Source of the DNA: Chloroflexota bacterium
GTDB lineage: Bacteria > Chloroflexota > Anaerolineae > Anaerolineales > UBA4823
Reading direction: 5' to 3'
Length of the DNA: 64,000 nt
Assembly: GCA_029782365.1 (NCBI GenBank)
Contig: JAKOUW010000015.1
Coordinates: forward strand, 1 to 64,000
In this document: piece by piece, positions 26,765-35,136 of the stretch
Layout of the letters: every line of letters begins with the position of its first letter
Numbering within the stretch: position 1 is the stretch's first letter
Program-made: the position numbers and the translations under genes
Notes under the pieces: model-generated
The model's database searches: none
What the model was told of the DNA's origin: nothing
What the model saw: only the letters and a program-made list of their open reading frames with translations

Positions 26765-27670
26765 ATGACCATCACTTTCCGTCACTACGATCACGACAAA
26801 GACTACCACGCTGTCGGTGAATTCCTCATTGCTCACCACCAGGCAGGCAACCTCGACGGCAATTGGCTCCAGCCTGCCTGGGAATACATGCACTTCCACC
26901 CTGCCTTGCAGGCTGGTGATCTGGGAAAAATTGGGATTTGGGAAGAAGCCGGAGAAATGATCGCTGTCTGTCATTATGAATGGCGTCTCGGCGAGGCTTT
27001 TTTTCAATTTCATCCTGACCACCGCCGTCTGCGCCAGGAGATGCTCAACTACGCCGAAGCGGAATTGACCAGCGCCCGGCGGCAAGAGGAAAACCGATAC
27101 CTGTGCGCCTACGTCAATGATAATGATCCGGATTTCCTGGAGGTGGTGCGGGCACGCGGCTATCACAAAGACCCGACAGGGGCGCGCCGGATGCTGGGTT
27201 TCTCAATCCCCAATCCGTTCCCCCCTATCCACCTGCCCGCAGGTTTCCGCCTGACCAGCCTGGCGGAAGATTGCGACTGGGCTAAGGTTCACCAGGTGCT
27301 GTGGCGCGGCTTCGACCATGGGGATGACGTGCCGATGAACCAGGAGGAATTCGAATCTCGCCAGAGAATGTTCGACACACCCACTGCTCGCCGCGATCTC
27401 AAAATCGCCGTCGCCTCTCCTGAGGGCGATTTTGTCTCCTTTGCAGGCATATTTTTCGAACCGCGCAGCAAATTCGCCTACATCGAACCGGTGGCCACCG
27501 ACCCGAAATACCGCCGCTTGGGCCTGGGCAAAGCCGCCGTGCTGGAAGGCATTCGCCGCAGCGCCGGGTCCGGCGCCAAGTTGGCTTACGTAGGCAATGA
27601 TCTGCCGATTTATCGCGCGGTTGGTTTTGAAAGGGTGTACACCAGCGAGTGCTGGGTGAAGGTTTTTTGA
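26765..27670 (+). CDS. Two-domain GNAT N-acetyltransferase
   Basis: A 301-aa protein with two GNAT domains. The N-terminal copy (residues 1-130) is degenerate. The C-terminal copy (about 155-300) carries strand 4 (FAYIEPVATDPKYRRLGLGKAAVLEGI), which contains a full acetyl-CoA loop RRLGLGKA. It acetylates an unknown small molecule or amine. The gene stands alone after the operon terminator. Its stop lies 20 bp before the first 33-bp repeat, so it marks the intact chromosome on the left of the inserted elements. Confidence 0.85.
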   Translation: MTITFRHYDHDKDYHAVGEFLIAHHQAGNLDGNWLQPAWEYMHFHPALQAGDLGKIGIWEEAGEMIAVCHYEWRLGEAFFQFHPDHRRLRQEMLNYAEAELTSARRQEENRYLCAYVNDNDPDFLEVVRARGYHKDPTGARRMLGFSIPNPFPPIHLPAGFRLTSLAEDCDWAKVHQVLWRGFDHGDDVPMNQEEFESRQRMFDTPTARRDLKIAVASPEGDFVSFAGIFFEPRSKFAYIEPVATDPKYRRLGLGKAAVLEGIRRSAGSGAKLAYVGNDLPIYRAVGFERVYTSECWVKVF

Positions 27671-27690
27671 ATAGAGATTAAATAGAAAAA

Positions 27691-27723
27691 GCCTCTTGGC
27701 AATGACTGTTCACAATCTCCCAT
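27691..27723. repeat. 33-bp direct repeat, copy C (proposed left attachment site of element 1)
   Basis: It is identical over 33 bp to 30465-30497. Its first part contains CTCTTGGCAATGAC (27693-27706), also found at the 3' end of the 5S rRNA gene (56595-56608). Reading leftward on the minus strand, the core is followed by a T-run, as expected behind a 5S gene, so this may be the displaced original 5S 3' flank. Confidence 0.85.
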
Positions 27724-27754
27724 GTTGCCAATGAATAGGGTTAAGTCCCTGGAG

Positions 27755-27787
27755 GCGGAAAATTGGGCCTTGCGCAATCTTTTCCGC
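27755..27787 (-). terminator. Hairpin behind the DUF262-HNH gene
   Basis: GCGGAAAA pairs with TTTTCCGC, with inner ATTG/CAAT, about 20 bp beyond the stop of the leftward gene. It lacks a T-run. Confidence 0.45.
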
Positions 27788-27807
27788 TTTCAGGAATACG
27801 CGTTCGC

Positions 27808-29820
27808 TTATTTTTCCAGCCACTCCTTGAAATCTAAACGGTTAAAGAAATCCTGGTAAATTGTACTGCGTCGCTTGTCAACTGCCCGCCGAAATGCTAA
27901 AATGCGTTTTGGGTCGCTCCAATTATAAACATCGCGTTGGTTTGTGGCCAATTCCCACTCACTTAAATCTTCCTGGCTGATTACACTTCCTTTGCGCACA
28001 TCCTCCACGCAGGTCAAACCATAGCGTGCCAGGTTGGGATTGCCATCGGCTGGGCCATCTGCTGGCCCTAATATGTGTTTCGCTTGCAGCGTATTTTTCC
28101 CATCCGCACGGTTGAGGCTTTTGGGCCAAAAACGCATATTTCCAGGGCTTTGCTGAACAGCCGAGCGATAATCCCAAAAAACCTGTGGCCAATTGTACCG
28201 TCTCCCACGCATGTCAAGATGTGCTGTGGGAATAATATGGTCAATATCATAGGGTAAATCCTGCCCGGCAAAAACGGTCGGATCATAGTAGGGGAACCAG
28301 CGCTGTAGCCAGACCCGCTGCGCCCACATTACCAGCTCGGTTTCATTTTGAATTTTCCCCCATTGAGGCAAGGGGGATTCGCAAACAGAAGTACGGAAAT
28401 CATCTGGAAGAATCAATTGGGGAGAAAGTAAATCATTTGCAACAAATAATTGGTATATCTCTTTACCCGGAAATCTCTTCGCTTCTCTTGAAAAAGCCTT
28501 CTCAAAAGGACCTTTTCTGTGAAGCGCAGCGTTCGTCTTAGTAAAAAAGTGATCCAGGCAGGCGTAGCGCAGCATTTCGAGCCGGCTTGGTGTATCAATG
28601 ATTTCATGATGTATGGCCCATGCAGCCAGCGTATGCCATACATGTGGCCGTAAGCGAGCTACCAGTGGAAAGGGCAGCCCCGGATCATCAATTCCATTGG
28701 TGGGATTAAAAAGCAGAGCCTGGCGGACAAGGCGCAACCCCCGGTGAATTCTTCCTGATGAGAAACCATTCTCGGGTTCCAGCAAAGAACGAATGATGTC
28801 GAGGTTGGCTTTACCCGGCTGGTCTTGGCGCCTGACAAAGCGTTTGAATGTGGCGGCGCTAAGGGAGAGCTCATCTGAGTTATCTTCAGCCGCTGCCAGG
28901 CGCACTGCCAGGTGGACAATCTTGGTTGGTGACAATGCGCGTCCGGTTTCGGGGTCCGAATGAATTTCCCAGACAAGATCATGGGCCTGTGGCCAGATCA
29001 TTTTGAGCGCCGAGAAAAAGCGATCCTCCTCACTCATTGGCACGCCTTGCTTATTCAACCGCTCAAAAATGACCCCCAGATCATCCATACCCGGATTCTC
29101 CATTAAGTAGACTGGAATCCGGTACTCCAGCGTTTTCCTAAGCTGAACCAGAAGATTGCCGATGTTTTCAGCCACAAGCGACTGTTGCTTGCTGGCTGGA
29201 ACCAGAGATAGCCAATCCGATGAGCCAGAGACAAGGTTTTGGAGGATCTCAGCCAACGGGACAGGCAACGTTGCTCGCATGGGCCATGTCTTGCCTAGTG
29301 TTTCATCGTTTATCGCTAGTTCAGTGATTTGTAAAGCTTTTAGCCCCTCGCGCTGCATGGCATCTGTGGTGCGCGTCCCCCAGGGCTTGCGTAATGAGCA
29401 AATGTAAAAACGATTTGCCTGCTTGTCCGTTCCATCTGCTTTCCCCAAGTCAACCCAAAGGCGCGCCCGATCTCCTATTTGCCAGGGTTTTAAGCCAAGC
29501 GCCACGGCGCGAGAACGCTGCTGCCCATCGATAAGAATAAACTGGGTTTGTCCCGATTGGTTTGTTTGCCGGGCAATCCCAGAACTTTCTAGCCTTTTAT
29601 AAGTCTGATCAGTTTGCGGGTCAGCTTGAGCAAACAATAATGAGCTGATTGGAAATCCGCGAAAAATGGAATCCCACAGCAATTCGCTATGATCTTCGTC
29701 CCACGCTGCATCTCGCTGGAATGCCGGCAGTTGAATCTCCTGCTGGCCGTTATTAAATGCCTCAGCAAGAGCTTGAACAGAAATACTGTCAGGGTTACGC
29801 TCCATGGAGAATAGAGGCAT
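27808..29820 (-). CDS. DUF262-HNH protein, GmrSD-like restriction nuclease
   Basis: A 670-aa protein. The N-terminal DUF262 domain has LPAFQRDAAW (31-40) and the nucleotide-binding DGQQR (98-102). The C-terminal quarter has an HNH-type site, DHIIPTAHLD, with a later Asn-rich block NMRFWPKSLNRADGKN. This layout resembles type IV GmrSD enzymes, where the GmrS-type domain uses a nucleotide and the GmrD-type HNH domain cuts modified foreign DNA. Here both are in one chain. Base composition is lower in G+C than the flanking operons. It is probably a phage-defence gene, the only intact gene in element 1; the target modification is unknown. Confidence 0.85.
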   Translation of the reverse strand: MPLFSMERNPDSISVQALAEAFNNGQQEIQLPAFQRDAAWDEDHSELLWDSIFRGFPISSLLFAQADPQTDQTYKRLESSGIARQTNQSGQTQFILIDGQQRSRAVALGLKPWQIGDRARLWVDLGKADGTDKQANRFYICSLRKPWGTRTTDAMQREGLKALQITELAINDETLGKTWPMRATLPVPLAEILQNLVSGSSDWLSLVPASKQQSLVAENIGNLLVQLRKTLEYRIPVYLMENPGMDDLGVIFERLNKQGVPMSEEDRFFSALKMIWPQAHDLVWEIHSDPETGRALSPTKIVHLAVRLAAAEDNSDELSLSAATFKRFVRRQDQPGKANLDIIRSLLEPENGFSSGRIHRGLRLVRQALLFNPTNGIDDPGLPFPLVARLRPHVWHTLAAWAIHHEIIDTPSRLEMLRYACLDHFFTKTNAALHRKGPFEKAFSREAKRFPGKEIYQLFVANDLLSPQLILPDDFRTSVCESPLPQWGKIQNETELVMWAQRVWLQRWFPYYDPTVFAGQDLPYDIDHIIPTAHLDMRGRRYNWPQVFWDYRSAVQQSPGNMRFWPKSLNRADGKNTLQAKHILGPADGPADGNPNLARYGLTCVEDVRKGSVISQEDLSEWELATNQRDVYNWSDPKRILAFRRAVDKRRSTIYQDFFNRLDFKEWLEK

Positions 29821-29840
29821 ACTTAACTCCCAAATACATC

Positions 29841-30003
29841 TTAGTACTGCTTGATCTGTGCAACCAAATCCTGATCGTAGCGAATAACAATAACCCGATA
29901 CCTTAGATCACGTAGTTCCGCACGCACCTGCCGATCTTGGCGCGCTTGCTCTAGCTCATCATGCACGTTGCCATCGCAAAACACGCACACATTCGGTAGA
30001 AAT
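29841..30003 (-). pseudogene. Fossil C-terminus of a helicase-associated Vsr/DUF559-like domain
   Basis: The minus strand encodes LPNVCVFCDGNVHDELEQ and then a segment ending YRVIVIRYDQDL before TAA. This is the end of a nuclease-like domain usually found at the C-terminus of large defence helicases. There is no start codon, and the frame is joined abruptly to an AbiEii fragment. It is a remnant, not a gene. Confidence 0.6.
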
Positions 30004-30082
30004 CAGCCAGCGGCAGGCGCGCAATTTGGTGAAAAGCGCGGAGCGTCGCAGGCGTCAATGTTTCCCAATGCGGATGGCTCAT
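29951..30082 (-). pseudogene. Fossil N-terminus of an AbiEii-type nucleotidyltransferase toxin
   Basis: The ATG at 30082 overlaps the stop of the upstream DUF6922-like gene. The first 29 residues (SHPHWETLTPATLRAFHQI, then ARLPLADFY) match the start of AbiEii-family toxins just before their Gly-Gly catalytic motif. After that the reading frame enters the helicase fragment and stops at 43 codons. The catalytic part is missing, so the toxin is dead. Confidence 0.6.
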
Positions 30083-30381
30083 GGGTTCCATAGCTCACCT
30101 TTGCCAAATGGCGCAGGCTGCCACTGACGAATGCGCAGCAATTTTCGCCAGTAATTGAATGTCACCGGTTTCAGCCAGCGCTCGCTATGTTCGCGCCGAA
30201 AACACTGGATGCGCTGGCGAGAATATGCCTGGAACAACCAAGGCACCTCGTCCCATGTGCCATATTCCAGAGTGCGCTGAATGATGAGATTAGCATCTCT
30301 GCGCAAGCGCAAATCTGCCAGGGCATATTTCTGAAAATAGGGCTGCAAGGAATATGGGATCGGGAGAGGTTGCATGATCAT
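30079..30381 (-). CDS. DUF6922-like small protein, partner of the lost AbiEii toxin
   Basis: A 100-aa protein with PYFQKYALADLRLRRDANLI and then a WDEVPWLFQAYSRQRI helix, resembling small DUF6922 proteins that often precede AbiEii toxins. It overlaps the truncated toxin by 4 bp. It may be a leftover antitoxin or accessory gene with nothing left to control. The family call is from pattern memory and is moderate. Confidence 0.5.
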   Translation of the reverse strand: MIMQPLPIPYSLQPYFQKYALADLRLRRDANLIIQRTLEYGTWDEVPWLFQAYSRQRIQCFRREHSERWLKPVTFNYWRKLLRIRQWQPAPFGKGELWNP

Positions 30382-30413
30382 AAATCAATTGTAACATCAG
30401 GGGGTTAAAAGAC

Positions 30414-30457
30414 AAAACCCCCTCCCTCTGCCTAAAGGCTACGAGCTCGGGGGTTTT
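30414..30457 (-). terminator. Terminator-like hairpin at the right end of element 1
   Basis: AAAACCCCC pairs with GGGGGTTTT. On the minus strand it is followed by TTTTGTCTTTT. The preceding 15 nt, GTTAAAAGACAAAAC (30404-30418), are identical to 56545-56559 in front of the 5S 3' end. It would stop rRNA transcription entering from the right. Confidence 0.7.
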
Positions 30458-30464
30458 AAAAATA

Positions 30465-30497
30465 GCCTCTTGGCAATGACTGTTCACAATCTCCCAT
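30465..30497. repeat. 33-bp direct repeat, copy A (proposed junction of elements 1 and 2)
   Basis: It is identical to 27691-27723 and contains the 14-bp 5S-type core at 30467-30480. It ends 12 bp from the stop of the serine recombinase gene, the usual position of an attachment site for such an enzyme. Confidence 0.85.
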
Positions 30498-30509
30498 AGC
30501 AAGTTAGAA

Positions 30510-32015
30510 TCACTTGAAAACTAATTCGATATCATTTGCCCCGCACACGATCACCTTTTCCAAAAGCATGTGGAGCATATGATTCACTTGCGTTGGATCA
30601 GCTTCAGCCAGATAAGCAGGAATACTCTCAACCTCTCCAGCCAGATCATGTAGCGCAGATAGACGAGTAATCTGATCCTGTCGGGCTGATGCATGCAACG
30701 ACGCCTTACGTTGCGCTTTGTTTAACTGCTCATCAATCGCAGCAGTGCGCTCAACAAAACTGGGTAAACCGAGCGCCCCAGCCTGGTAAGCATCCTCAAG
30801 GCGCTTACGCTGCGCCCGCAATTCTTCAATCTCAACATGATCGACATCAGGCGGAACTTCAGAAGGCGGGGCATCCGCCAATTTACGGATCGCTTCAACC
30901 AGGCGCTCTGCGACCAGAGTGACCAACTTGGAATGAGACACAACGATATGGCTCTCCCGGCTTGAGCAACGCCAAACGCGCACTGGTTCCCCAACGCCAT
31001 AATTGCTGTGATAAAAAGTCCACAAGCGCTTACCGCACTGGCCACAATCCAATAGACCAGTGAATTGATTGTTTTTCCTGCCGCGATAATTCTTACCCCG
31101 CCGGGCAATCTCGGTCACTATCGCCTGGTAGGTTGCTGTATCCCACAAAGGCTCATGTTTTCCTAAACCAGTGATTGTTTGGCTTTCAGGGATATGTTTT
31201 TCGCGGAAGCGGCGCCCGGTGCGTGGATCAAGCTTTGATTTTGTCACGCCAAAACGAACGATCCCGGCATAAAAAGGGTTTGAAAGGATGTTCTTGATGG
31301 TGGAAGCGTACCAACACTGCCCCCCACCAGGCGGTGCAAATCCAGAGGCTTCAAAAAGAGGAACGATCTGGCTTAGAGAATACCCATTGAGGAGAGCGTC
31401 TTTAGCCTTGAGCAATAAATCGCATCGTTCCGGGTCCTGCACAGGAACTACAGAACGATCCGTTTCGCGACCCGGGGGCTTGCGATAACCAAAAGGTATT
31501 TGAACAGGCAAACCACGTTGACTGACGCGCAACGGCATGGCTATGGAGTACTTTCTCCGCAAATCCGATATTTGCGCCTGGCTAATGATTTGAGCCAGGC
31601 CCTGCATCATGGTTGATGCATCACTCGCGTATGGAGAGAAATTCTGAGGCAGCAAAGGCTCAACTGGCTGCGACAGGCTGAAAATCTGCACGCCGTAATG
31701 AGAAAGTGTTTTAGAGACTGGGCCTAGCAGGTCTCGCAAGCGATTGTAGTCATACATGACAAGAAGATCGTACAGGTTACCCTGAGCTGCATCAAGCATT
31801 AATCGCAATTCTGGAATTTCGTTCTCAGCGTCACGCAAGTTGACCCAACGAGTACGCGACTCGCCAGGCAAAATAAAAGGACCAGCCGTTTCCCGCCAGC
31901 CGCGAGATTCTGCCAACGACCGGCATTTCCGTTCCTGATCTGGAAGAGAAATTTTATCGGCCGTTGCCTGAGTTTCTGTGGACACTGCGGCCCAAATCGC
32001 GTAACGGAATGTCAT
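30510..32015 (-). CDS. Large serine recombinase
   Basis: A 501-aa site-specific recombinase. The resolvase-type catalytic domain has Ser12 in AAVSTETQ and later DLLVMYDYNRLRD. The recombinase domain follows (GYSLSQIVPLFEASGF and NPFYAGIVRFG). A zinc ribbon (LLDCGQCGKRLW and later WRCSS) precedes a coiled-coil C-terminal region near residues 390-450. This is the architecture of phage- and transposon-type integrases. It lies next to attachment-site copy A and is the best candidate for integrating element 2 into the 5S gene end. It overlaps the upstream membrane protein gene by 4 bp. Confidence 0.95.
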   Translation of the reverse strand: MTFRYAIWAAVSTETQATADKISLPDQERKCRSLAESRGWRETAGPFILPGESRTRWVNLRDAENEIPELRLMLDAAQGNLYDLLVMYDYNRLRDLLGPVSKTLSHYGVQIFSLSQPVEPLLPQNFSPYASDASTMMQGLAQIISQAQISDLRRKYSIAMPLRVSQRGLPVQIPFGYRKPPGRETDRSVVPVQDPERCDLLLKAKDALLNGYSLSQIVPLFEASGFAPPGGGQCWYASTIKNILSNPFYAGIVRFGVTKSKLDPRTGRRFREKHIPESQTITGLGKHEPLWDTATYQAIVTEIARRGKNYRGRKNNQFTGLLDCGQCGKRLWTFYHSNYGVGEPVRVWRCSSRESHIVVSHSKLVTLVAERLVEAIRKLADAPPSEVPPDVDHVEIEELRAQRKRLEDAYQAGALGLPSFVERTAAIDEQLNKAQRKASLHASARQDQITRLSALHDLAGEVESIPAYLAEADPTQVNHMLHMLLEKVIVCGANDIELVFK

Positions 32016-32530
32016 AGCTGTTTTGGCCTGATCGCCAGGCGCAGATGGCGATAGATATAAAAGGTCATTATTATTAAGAACGCATATCCGAATAAGGCAA
32101 TCAACGGTTCTTTACTCACAAACATCAGCAATACGATCAAGCAAGTAGCAAGAACTACTTTCCTCAAGTTGTTCAAGCTGATTCGCTTCCAGGCGCTTGT
32201 GAAAGCGGCGCGGTCTGCCAACACCAGGATCCGAAACAATATTACCACATACAAAATCAGAGACAGGCCAGCCACGATCCAGGCAGCAGAGATGGCTACG
32301 GATGGAATAGCACGAATCCAGTTTAAAAATGAGCCCACCATGATGGATGCCGGAATCTCATGCAAGGCCAGTATCCCCAGCAAAAGAGCCGCGAGTAAGC
32401 CCAGAACCAATACTCCCCACCACAAAGCCTGCCCATGCCTGATTGCCCGGCCGCGCGTTTGATACAGCTCGTCAAGTTGTTCCCCCATCATTTGCTTGGG
32501 CTTTGGATTCAGTAATGGTATTTCTTCCAA
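32012..32530 (-). CDS. Membrane protein cotranscribed with the serine recombinase
   Basis: A 172-aa protein with four hydrophobic segments after a soluble 35-residue N-terminus, and a basic C-terminus. No family is recognised. The stop overlaps the recombinase start and the gene follows the XRE regulator after 48 bp. Expression is therefore tied to element control, but no function can be assigned. Confidence 0.7.
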   Translation of the reverse strand: MEEIPLLNPKPKQMMGEQLDELYQTRGRAIRHGQALWWGVLVLGLLAALLLGILALHEIPASIMVGSFLNWIRAIPSVAISAAWIVAGLSLILYVVILFRILVLADRAAFTSAWKRISLNNLRKVVLATCLIVLLMFVSKEPLIALFGYAFLIIMTFYIYRHLRLAIRPKQL

Positions 32531-32577
32531 TACCTGCGAAGTTCCTCGTCCATAAACGCTGGCAATAATTTCTTGGG

Positions 32578-32982
32578 TTAGCCTGGCAAATCTGCCGGTC
32601 GTTTATGACGCCGTTCCTTTTCTTCGCGCTCCTTGAGTTCTTGTTCCCGCTGATACTCAACCTCAGCATCAATCTGCCTCAAGAAGCGGGCGCGCTCTTC
32701 CGGTTTCAACGCCATAATCTTGGCTTTCCAAATCTCAAATTCTTCTTCGTCAGCATTGATGCTCGGAAGCAATCCGGCTTTACGGTAGACGGTTTCTGGG
32801 GGTAAGCCCAAAGCTCGCGCAATAGCTTCGCAAGCCTCCCATTTGGGCAAAGTCCCTTGACGCGCCTTGCTGATCACGGAATGAGATATGCCAGCTTGTT
32901 TTGCAAGCTGGTAATCCGTCCATCCCTTGTTGATCAACTCTTTATTAAGCCAATCAATAAATGTATCCGGGTTTGTAGCCAT
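32578..32982 (-). CDS. XRE-family helix-turn-helix regulator of element 2
   Basis: A 134-aa regulator. The HTH lies at about residues 19-60 (DYQLAKQAGISHSVISKARQG), followed by a charged coiled tail rich in Glu, Arg and Lys. It is divergent from the plasmid-like module, across a 226-bp region with a near-consensus rightward promoter overlapped by GTCTC/GAGAC palindromes. By position and type it is a CI-like repressor controlling both the recombinase operon and the rightward module. Confidence 0.88.
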   Translation of the reverse strand: MATNPDTFIDWLNKELINKGWTDYQLAKQAGISHSVISKARQGTLPKWEACEAIARALGLPPETVYRKAGLLPSINADEEEFEIWKAKIMALKPEERARFLRQIDAEVEYQREQELKEREEKERRHKRPADLPG

Positions 32983-33057
32983 AGAGACTGTATCCTGTTC
33001 CAGTAAAGACAGTATCTCGTAAAAATAAGTCTCTACAAAGTCGGATATACGTTCCTA

Positions 33058-33100
33058 TTGACACGAATATCGGTCTGTGCTATTATGTCTCCGTAGAGAC
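33058..33100 (+). promoter_or_regulatory. Main rightward promoter of element 2 with a GTCTC-N4-GAGAC operator
   Basis: TTGACA (33058-33063), a 17-nt spacer and TATTAT (33081-33086) form a strong promoter. GTCTCCGTAGAGAC (33087-33100) follows directly, a palindrome with 5-bp arms. Related half-sites occur at 33029-33036 (GTCTCTAC) and at the XRE start codon (TAGAGAC, 32982-32988). Repressor binding would close this promoter. Confidence 0.82.
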
Positions 33101-33208
33101 GTACTCACAACTCTCCAAAGACCGGCGCGAGCGACTTTCGTTTTCGCCAGCCCTTGGAGAAGTAGGCGTCAAACCTATCACCTATTTTACATCAGAGCTA
33201 TCAAAGCA

Positions 33209-33535
33209 ATGCCGGACACAATCAGTTTAGACAGGGCCACAATCTTTCTACAAGCCGTGCGGGATTGGCGCACAAAAAAACCAATCACGCCTACCCAGCC
33301 AGAATCTATTCACCAAGATACCCTGACCGCAGGTTTTGTAGAGTGGGCAAAAGCCCAAGGAATATCCAAACACGAGATCGCCGAAGCGTTTGGTGTTTCT
33401 GAAGATACAGCCTGGCAAATGATGAATGGAGCAATCATGTTCGATGACCTGGCTTTGGGGCGATTAACAAGAAAGTATGGTCCTACCGCTGCTCAATATG
33501 TTATGGCTGCTGCAACACAAGGATATCCACCATGA
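33209..33535 (+). CDS. Small HTH protein, first gene of the element 2 module
   Basis: A 108-aa protein with a helix-turn-helix at about residues 53-78 (ISKHEIAEAFGVSEDTAWQMM). I place the start at the ATG at 33209, about 117 nt after the likely transcription start; a longer frame would begin inside the promoter. The ribosome-binding site is weak. It overlaps the next gene by 4 bp. Possible roles are a Cro-like regulator or initiator accessory; nothing more can be said. Confidence 0.65.
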   Translation: MPDTISLDRATIFLQAVRDWRTKKPITPTQPESIHQDTLTAGFVEWAKAQGISKHEIAEAFGVSEDTAWQMMNGAIMFDDLALGRLTRKYGPTAAQYVMAAATQGYPP

Positions 33536-34035
33536 GAGTCTTTTTAGGTGCAGTAATCATCATCTTGTCGGCCACATTGATTGCGATGGGCATGTTATCC
33601 GCCCAGGCTGCCAACACATCGGCGCAGGCCAACCTGGCGCAGGGCATCGCAAACACAGCCGCCAACGGCGCGGTGCTCCAGGCGCAATGCCTGGCTGGCC
33701 TGGTCGGCGTTCTGGGCCTGGCAGCAGGCATCCCGCTGGGGATTCTCATACACAGCCGTTACCAGCATCGCCAACAAGAGAAACTCGCCCTGGCGCAAAT
33801 GCGCTTGCGTGCCCAGCGGCAACCCCGACGTTCAAACGGTCAGTTTTTGAATGGCAAAGGGCAACCCGGTGTTAATGCTCCGGCTGATTACCTGCCGCAA
33901 GGCGCTCAGCCATATGTTCTCCTGCTGCCGAACCAACCGATTCAGCTTCCCAAAACACCTGTTCAGAGAAAGTCGGGCGAGATGATCGTGATCGAGGATG
34001 ATCCGGCCGACTATCTCGATCTGTGGGGATTTTAG
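33532..34035 (+). CDS. Membrane protein of the element 2 surface/transfer module
   Basis: A 167-aa protein with an N-terminal signal or transmembrane helix (residues 4-24), an Ala/Gln/Asn-rich extracytoplasmic loop (25-48) and a second helix (50-73). A basic cytoplasmic tail follows, with Pro-rich and acidic ends (DDPADYLDLWGF). No family is recognised. It sits between a DNA-binding protein and a coiled-coil lipoprotein ahead of an FtsK/HerA ATPase, so it may be part of a membrane DNA-transfer apparatus. Confidence 0.6.
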   Translation: MRVFLGAVIIILSATLIAMGMLSAQAANTSAQANLAQGIANTAANGAVLQAQCLAGLVGVLGLAAGIPLGILIHSRYQHRQQEKLALAQMRLRAQRQPRRSNGQFLNGKGQPGVNAPADYLPQGAQPYVLLLPNQPIQLPKTPVQRKSGEMIVIEDDPADYLDLWGF

Positions 34036-34044
34036 GAGGCAGGC

Positions 34045-35130
34045 ATGAAACTCGTTCGAGTGTTGCTCTTGATCCTGCTGGTAAGCGCTGTCTTTGGATT
34101 GGCGGCCTGCACGTCGTTGATCCAGAACTCAGACCCATACAGCGCCACCCACACCCCAACCCTGATCCCAGCCTACCAGCGCACCCAGCAGGCAGTCGTC
34201 CTGGCCGCCCAGTCCACCCAAGTGTACGGCCAGGCTGAACAGGCCAACCTGTCTACAACCGGCACTGCAGTGGCCATTGAGCTAAACATGCGCTCAACCC
34301 TGGTGGCTGCTGAGATGACCGCCGCGGTCGCCACACAGGAATATTTCGTCCAGCAAACACGATCAGCCATCGAAAGCACAGAAAACGCTCGTTACGCCCA
34401 ATTGACCGGAACAGCCATTGCAGCTACCGGCACCCAACAGGCCTTTGAGTCCATGGTGCAAGGCACCGCCACTCAATCGTATTTGAATATCGTCCAGGCC
34501 AATGCTGCGGCCACGCAAACCGCGGTGGCCAAGTACGCTGAGGCCGAAGCGGATCGCGTGGACAACCTGCGTCGCTCTGAGGCCATGACCCTTCTATTCA
34601 ACACCTGGGCCTGGCGGGTCGTTGGCTTTCTGACCGTGGTGGTTGCTGTAATCATCCTCGTCTACCTGGTGCTGTGGTCCTGGCCGTGGCTCATGGCGCG
34701 CCTGGCGATCCACCGCGAAAATGGCAAGGTGATCTTCCTGATGCCGCAAAAAGACGGCTGGGCAGCCTTCGTGCCCAATCTCAATGGGCAGCCTGGCGCT
34801 ATGATCCCAAACCAGGCCAAAGATCACCAGTTAATCACGGCTGGCGGATTTAAGAATGACGAGCTGCAGAGCCAGGTGGCTGCCCGTGCTCAGGCAGCCG
34901 ACCTGGTGCGCGCTGCCAACAGCGGCCACAGCCTGCCGGTCAACCGCCAAGCGTTTCTGCGTCGAGCGCTGCAAGCCGGCGTTCCACAAGCGCAGCCCCA
35001 AATCGACGCTGGCCAGCCGCAAGGATTGCGCATTTTGCGTAATGCTCGTGAACTGCCCACCCATCTGCTGCCTGATACCGACACTCTGCAGGCGATTGAT
35101 GCCGAGTGGCGGGATGTCGAAGTGGAGTAA
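34045..35130 (+). CDS. Lipoprotein-like coiled-coil membrane protein, element 2
   Basis: A 361-aa protein. Residues 1-21 are a signal ending in lipobox LAAC (Cys22). Residues 40-175 are Ala/Gln/Thr-rich and probably coiled-coil, outside the membrane. A single helix spans about 192-212, and the C-terminal 150 residues are cytoplasmic. A lipid anchor plus a downstream transmembrane helix is unusual. No family is recognised. The FtsK/HerA ATPase starts 7 bp later, so this may be its membrane partner, for example in conjugative DNA transfer. That link is positional only. Confidence 0.6.
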   Translation: MKLVRVLLLILLVSAVFGLAACTSLIQNSDPYSATHTPTLIPAYQRTQQAVVLAAQSTQVYGQAEQANLSTTGTAVAIELNMRSTLVAAEMTAAVATQEYFVQQTRSAIESTENARYAQLTGTAIAATGTQQAFESMVQGTATQSYLNIVQANAAATQTAVAKYAEAEADRVDNLRRSEAMTLLFNTWAWRVVGFLTVVVAVIILVYLVLWSWPWLMARLAIHRENGKVIFLMPQKDGWAAFVPNLNGQPGAMIPNQAKDHQLITAGGFKNDELQSQVAARAQAADLVRAANSGHSLPVNRQAFLRRALQAGVPQAQPQIDAGQPQGLRILRNARELPTHLLPDTDTLQAIDAEWRDVEVE

Positions 35131-35136
35131 GCCGAG

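Larger units (their letters stand above)
27707..30466. mobile_element. Element 1: 2.8-kb decayed insertion between 33-bp repeats
   Basis: The segment lies between two copies of the att-like core. It starts with the same 17 nt as element 2 and ends with the same terminator-type block found next to the 5S gene. It carries one intact gene (DUF262-HNH) and fossils of an AbiEii toxin and a helicase-like protein, but no recombinase. It is best read as an older insertion that lost its integrase, or one that relied on the neighbour's recombinase. Confidence 0.6.

Noticed and set aside
27691..30497. Composite transposon or IS flanked by the 33-bp repeats
   Set aside because: The repeats are direct, there is no transposase, and their core matches the 5S end, which fits site-specific integration better.
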